Assembly (NCBI GenBank): GCA_009733745.1
Contig: WNWL01000003.1
Span: forward strand, 620,001-684,000
Direction of reading: 5' to 3'
Source of the DNA: Oceanobacillus sp. HTM 045
Lineage (GTDB): Bacteria > Pseudomonadota > Alphaproteobacteria > Rhodobacterales > Rhodobacteraceae
DNA: 64,000 nt
The position numbers were made by a program, and so were the translations under genes. Under the pieces are notes generated by a model. It saw only the letters and a list, made by a program, of their open reading frames with translations, did no database searches and was not told the DNA's origin. Shown in pieces: positions 61,336 through 64,000 of this stretch; the stretch's first letter is position 1, and each line of letters starts with the position of its first letter.

Positions 61336-62928
61336 TTGGCGAGGGACGGGGCCGCGGGGGCGGGCGTCACGCCGGGCGCGGGGCCGGAAGCCGGGCTCCC
61401 GCCGCCTGCGAAGCCGGTGTCCGCCAATCCCTTGCCAGGCAATCCTCTACCGATGCGCCTCGCGTTCGGGCTGCTGGTGCTACAGTTCCTGCTCTGGGCG
61501 TGGTTCTTCCAGGGCCGGATGTTCCCGCTCAACGACGGCGCGATGTTCCTCGCCTTCGCCGAGGCGCTGGTGGGGCGGGGTTTCGATCTGCCGTCCTGCA
61601 TCGTCTACAACGGCGACTGCCTGCCCTTCGCCTACCCGCCGCTGGCCTTTCTCGGCGGCGCGAAGCTGATCGAGGCCGGGCTGGCGCCGCTCGCCGTGGG
61701 GGTGGCGATGCCGGTGGCGCTGACCGGGCTCTACGAGATCTGCGGGTTGCTGCTCCTGCGGCGGGTACTGCGGGAGGATGCGGCGTTCCTGTTCGCGGTG
61801 GTCTTCTTCCTCTTCAACCCGCGGGCCTGGGAGTTCCTGATCATGGGCGGGGGCATGTCGCGCAGCGGCGGGGCGCTGTTCTTCGCGCTGGCGATCCTTT
61901 GTGCGTGGGTCGTGCGCGAGCGGGAGGGGCGGGGATACCTCCTTGCCGTGTTCGGCGGCGCGGCGGCGGGGGGCGCGGCGCTCTTCCATCTCGAATGGGG
62001 GATCGGCGCGGCGATCGCGGGCGCGCTGCTGACGCTCTGGGCGCCGGGGCCGGCCGCGCTCCGGCTGGCGCGGCTGGGGCTCGCCGTCGTGGCGGCGCTG
62101 GCGGTGGTTGCGCCCTGGGTGCAGTGGGTGCTGCGGGAGCACGGCTTCGGGCCATGGACCGCGGCGGCGGGGACGAGCGGGTGGGATTTCGGCGTGACGC
62201 TGGAGAAGCTGGCGACGCTGGAGTTCCTGATCCCGCTCCTGCTGCCGCTCGGGCTGATCGGCGCGGTGGCCAGCCTGCGCAGCCGTCACGCGGTCTGGCT
62301 GGTGCTGGTGGTGCTGCTGCAGTTCGCCACCCCGCGCAACCTTCCCAGCAGCGCGGCGCTGGCGCAGGCGGTGATCACCGCGCTGGGGGCGATGGTCCTG
62401 ACCGGCTGGATCGGGCGCACGGGCGGCTCACCCGGGACATGGCCGGGCCGCACGTTCCGGGTGCGCGCGGTGCTCGGCCCGGTCCTCGGCCTTGCGATCG
62501 TGGGCGTGTCGCTGGCGCCCGCGCGCCGGGACCTTGAGGTCTTGTCGGAGGACGTGATCGCCGCCGCGGAGTGGAGCCGGGCGGAACTGCCGCCCGATGT
62601 GCGCTTTGCCGCGGTGACGGGGGAGCACTGGTGGGGCGACCAGGCAAGCGAGTGGTTCCCCTATTTCTCGGGCCATGTCGTCCTGACCACCCCGCAGGGC
62701 ACGGAATGGCTGCCCGGCAACGTCTTCGCGGGGCGGCTGTTCCGCCATCACGACCTGCGCGTGGCGTCGGACTGCAATGCGCTGATCACCGCGCTCGACG
62801 CGGTGCCCGGCGGGCCGGACCATGTTCTCGCGACGGTGCAGCACGAGTGTTTCGACGGCCGCGCCGGGTTCGAGCGGCTGTTCCGCGAAGGCGCGGCCGG
62901 GATCTGGCGGCGTGTGCCGCCGGGATAA
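61336..62928 (+). CDS. Integral membrane protein, GT-C glycosyltransferase-like
   Basis: Membrane protein of about 530 residues with some 11 hydrophobic segments. After the first one the loop RMFPLNDGAMFLAFAEALVG has the Asp placement typical of GT-C (ArnT/PMT-like) enzymes; IVYNGDCLPFAYPPLAFL continues that pattern. The C-terminal third looks soluble (EHWWGDQASEWFPYFSGH, HHDLRVASDCNALITALDAV). Start taken as TTG 61336 after GAGGGGGG; ATG 61453 is an alternative that removes the Pro/Gly-rich N terminus. Substrate unknown. Confidence 0.72.
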   Translation: MARDGAAGAGVTPGAGPEAGLPPPAKPVSANPLPGNPLPMRLAFGLLVLQFLLWAWFFQGRMFPLNDGAMFLAFAEALVGRGFDLPSCIVYNGDCLPFAYPPLAFLGGAKLIEAGLAPLAVGVAMPVALTGLYEICGLLLLRRVLREDAAFLFAVVFFLFNPRAWEFLIMGGGMSRSGGALFFALAILCAWVVREREGRGYLLAVFGGAAAGGAALFHLEWGIGAAIAGALLTLWAPGPAALRLARLGLAVVAALAVVAPWVQWVLREHGFGPWTAAAGTSGWDFGVTLEKLATLEFLIPLLLPLGLIGAVASLRSRHAVWLVLVVLLQFATPRNLPSSAALAQAVITALGAMVLTGWIGRTGGSPGTWPGRTFRVRAVLGPVLGLAIVGVSLAPARRDLEVLSEDVIAAAEWSRAELPPDVRFAAVTGEHWWGDQASEWFPYFSGHVVLTTPQGTEWLPGNVFAGRLFRHHDLRVASDCNALITALDAVPGGPDHVLATVQHECFDGRAGFERLFREGAAGIWRRVPPG

Positions 62929-62930
62929 GG

Positions 62931-62961
62931 CTCAGGCGTCTTGCTTCTCCGGCGAGTAGCC
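62931..62961 (-). repeat. Direct repeat 1 of KefC 3' end (relic)
   Basis: Matches 63627-63657 at 26 of 31 positions. On the minus strand it reads GYSPEKQDA-stop, against GYSLEKEDG-stop at the current KefC end. It follows the low-GC orphan gene and just precedes the GT-C-like gene stop on the other strand. Confidence 0.75.
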
Positions 62962-62963
62962 GC

Positions 62964-63503
62964 TCACGGCTTCACGGATCGAACCCTGAGGTCGACCGCC
63001 TTCGATGACCGTCCGGGCAGCTTTTCCTTGCCGGGCGGATCGTAGACGCCGATGTGATCGATGGCATCCTTGAAAGTGGTATCGCCCTCGAAGATCCGCC
63101 TGACCCTGGCTTCGGTCGAGAACCGCTTCCACCACGACGGGTGTGAGAGCAGGAGATCGACCATCCGCTTGCAGAAGTCTTCAAGTGTGATTGTGCCGGT
63201 CTGGCTCAGGACCATATCCACATTTACCACATCTTCGATGTCAGGATTCGGGAAAATGATCAGATAGTCCAAGCGATCCAGGACGTAGCGCCACCATTGC
63301 GGTTTGGTGAGTTCGATCCTTTTGACCTCAAAGACGCGGCCCTCGCTGTCATAGAAAACTGCATGGTCGAACCCACCCTCCAGATAGTATGGGGCGAAAT
63401 TCCATGCGAACCGGCTCGGCCCGGACAGCTGAGCACTTCGTCCACCCATCAACCCATTCGGTCGCACGATCGCGATGGGATATGTCAGTTCGCGCAGCCG
63501 CAT
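62964..63503 (-). CDS. Orphan protein in a lower-GC insert
   Basis: A 179-residue protein with codon use unlike its neighbours and GC visibly lower (much A/T in third positions). It starts MRLRELTYPIAIVRPNGLMG and contains FDHAVFYDSEGRVFEVKRIE, KPQWWRYVLDRLDYLIIFPN and DFCKRMVDLLLSHPSWWKRF, no signal peptide, no membrane helix. The E-x-K spacing (FEVKR) with an upstream Asp is faintly nuclease-like (D-E-x-K), but this is a guess. I do not recognise the family. The frame stays open upstream to 63600 without a usable start codon. Confidence 0.65.
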   Translation of the reverse strand: MRLRELTYPIAIVRPNGLMGGRSAQLSGPSRFAWNFAPYYLEGGFDHAVFYDSEGRVFEVKRIELTKPQWWRYVLDRLDYLIIFPNPDIEDVVNVDMVLSQTGTITLEDFCKRMVDLLLSHPSWWKRFSTEARVRRIFEGDTTFKDAIDHIGVYDPPGKEKLPGRSSKAVDLRVRSVKP

Positions 63504-63626
63504 GATCCAAGGCGCTCCCGCTTCCTCTCCTAGACAGTATCGGATTACGGGGTTGTAGGCTGTGTACGGTAGGGCAAGTTGGAGGAAGATGATGCCTCCT
63601 GAGCAGAGCTGCGAGCCGAATGTGGT

Positions 63627-63657
63627 CTCAGCCGTCCTCCTTCTCCAGCGAGTAACC
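63627..63657 (-). repeat. Direct repeat 2 of KefC 3' end (functional copy)
   Basis: This copy encodes the present KefC-like C terminus (GYSLEKEDG and stop). Partner of 62931-62961; the two flank the orphan gene as target-site-like direct repeats. Confidence 0.75.
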
Positions 63658-64000
63658 TTCGCGGAGCTTGCGCAGCCCTTCCTCGGCGCCGAACTCGACC
63701 TGGAGCTGGAGCAGTTCCTTGTCGCGGCGGCGGAATTCCTCGAGCGTGTCCTCGATGGCGTCGGTCTCGCCCAGTTCCTCCAGCCCCAGAACGGCGAGGC
63801 GGACGGAGGATTCGAGCGTCTCGCGCACCACGCCGTTGACGCCGGCCTTCTCCATCTCGATGGCCGAGAAGCGGTCGTAGGTGGAGGCGAAGAGCGGCAC
63901 CTCGGGGAAGGCGTGGCGTAGCCGCTCGGCGGCGACGCGGGCACCCTCGCGGTCGTCGAGGCAGAGGAAGATGGCCTTCGCCTGCTCGGCCCCGGCCATG
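63628..64000 (-). CDS. KefC-like monovalent cation:proton antiporter, C-terminal part (5' end outside window)
   Basis: C-terminal region of a CPA2/KefC-type antiporter, about 124 residues visible. A RCK/TrkA-N-like fold: AKAIFLCLDDREGARVAAER, FPEVPLFASTYDRFSAIEME, AGVNGVVRETLESSVRLAV and LGLEELG; then a Lys/Glu-rich coiled tail ending GYSLEKEDG. The open frame runs through the window edge, so the Met near 63999 is probably internal. Its 3' end is duplicated beyond the orphan gene. Confidence 0.85.
   Translation of the reverse strand, partial: MAGAEQAKAIFLCLDDREGARVAAERLRHAFPEVPLFASTYDRFSAIEMEKAGVNGVVRETLESSVRLAVLGLEELGETDAIEDTLEEFRRRDKELLQLQVEFGAEEGLRKLREGYSLEKEDG

Overview
The window reads as chromosomal DNA of a high-GC alphaproteobacterium, most likely a member of the Rhodobacterales/Rhodobacteraceae. 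The support is indirect but consistent: very GC-rich coding sequence with strong third-position G/C bias, Flp-type pilins carrying the RDEDGAVTIDW variant, a short-form HisG with a HisZ partner, a canonical CtrA-type box (TTAA-N7-TTAA), an FNR/FnrL box (TTGAT-N4-ATCAA), a dnaX-ybaB-recR cluster next to a small SRP RNA, and NitT/TauT and polar amino acid ABC importers. No plasmid, phage, insertion sequence or CRISPR array was recognised. The assignment rests on reading the sequence and on family knowledge; nothing was searched.

Layout. 1-2.6 kb: edge of a Tad/Flp pilus locus (cpaB, three 69-residue pilin paralogues, a lytic transglycosylase). 2.8-9.1 kb: rimO, a lipid-kinase-like protein and a phosphoesterase, a secreted protein, a lone receiver protein, leuB and an enoyl-CoA hydratase. 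9.4-17.5 kb: two divergent operons that look like one nutrient-scavenging system. The leftward one is an NMT1/TauT-type importer plus an APH-like kinase. The rightward one encodes a TrpF-like protein, a PfkB kinase, a nucleoside hydrolase, an isopenicillin-N-synthase-like dioxygenase and a PnrA-like nucleoside-binding protein. 17.8-23.8 kb: a TetR/hydrolase pair with three operators, a Tat-exported metallo-beta-lactamase-fold protein, an EamA transporter, and a large membrane glycosyltransferase with a CtrA box upstream. 24-31 kb: ybaK-like, carA, yqeY-like, an FkbM methyltransferase and the hisS-hisZ-hisG operon. 31-42 kb: a TPR adenylate cyclase, the dnaX-ybaB-DDAH-recR operon, SRP RNA, nudC, a DjlA-like protein, a GNAT gene preceded by an overlapping 42-codon gene, a MOSC protein and a secreted SFPD-repeat protein. 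42-47 kb: a polar amino acid ABC importer split by a MarR/EamA pair. 47-54 kb: two SDRs, a hydrolase and a glycosyltransferase with overlapping divergent start codons, a nitroreductase and a TTC38-like TPR protein. 54-64 kb: an FG-GAP secreted protein coupled to a ferredoxin, MATE and MFS transporters, a YeeE transporter with an FNR box, a 2-oxoglutarate oxygenase downstream of rpsD, a GT-C-like membrane protein, a low-GC orphan gene between direct repeats, and the 3' end of a KefC-like antiporter gene.

Two families of noncoding repeats fill most of the larger gaps between convergent genes. Family 1 (nine copies, long about 155 bp or short about 65 bp, GC-rich hairpins) is REP/MITE-like. Family 2 (three copies plus a fragment) carries GTTAAC followed by an AT-rich stretch and a CTTCGCAACCTTGCGAA-like dyad; two copies form an inverted pair near 9.15-9.37 kb. 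Together with the nucleoside-scavenging cluster and the apparent mini-insertion at the KefC 3' end, these are the most unusual parts of the window.
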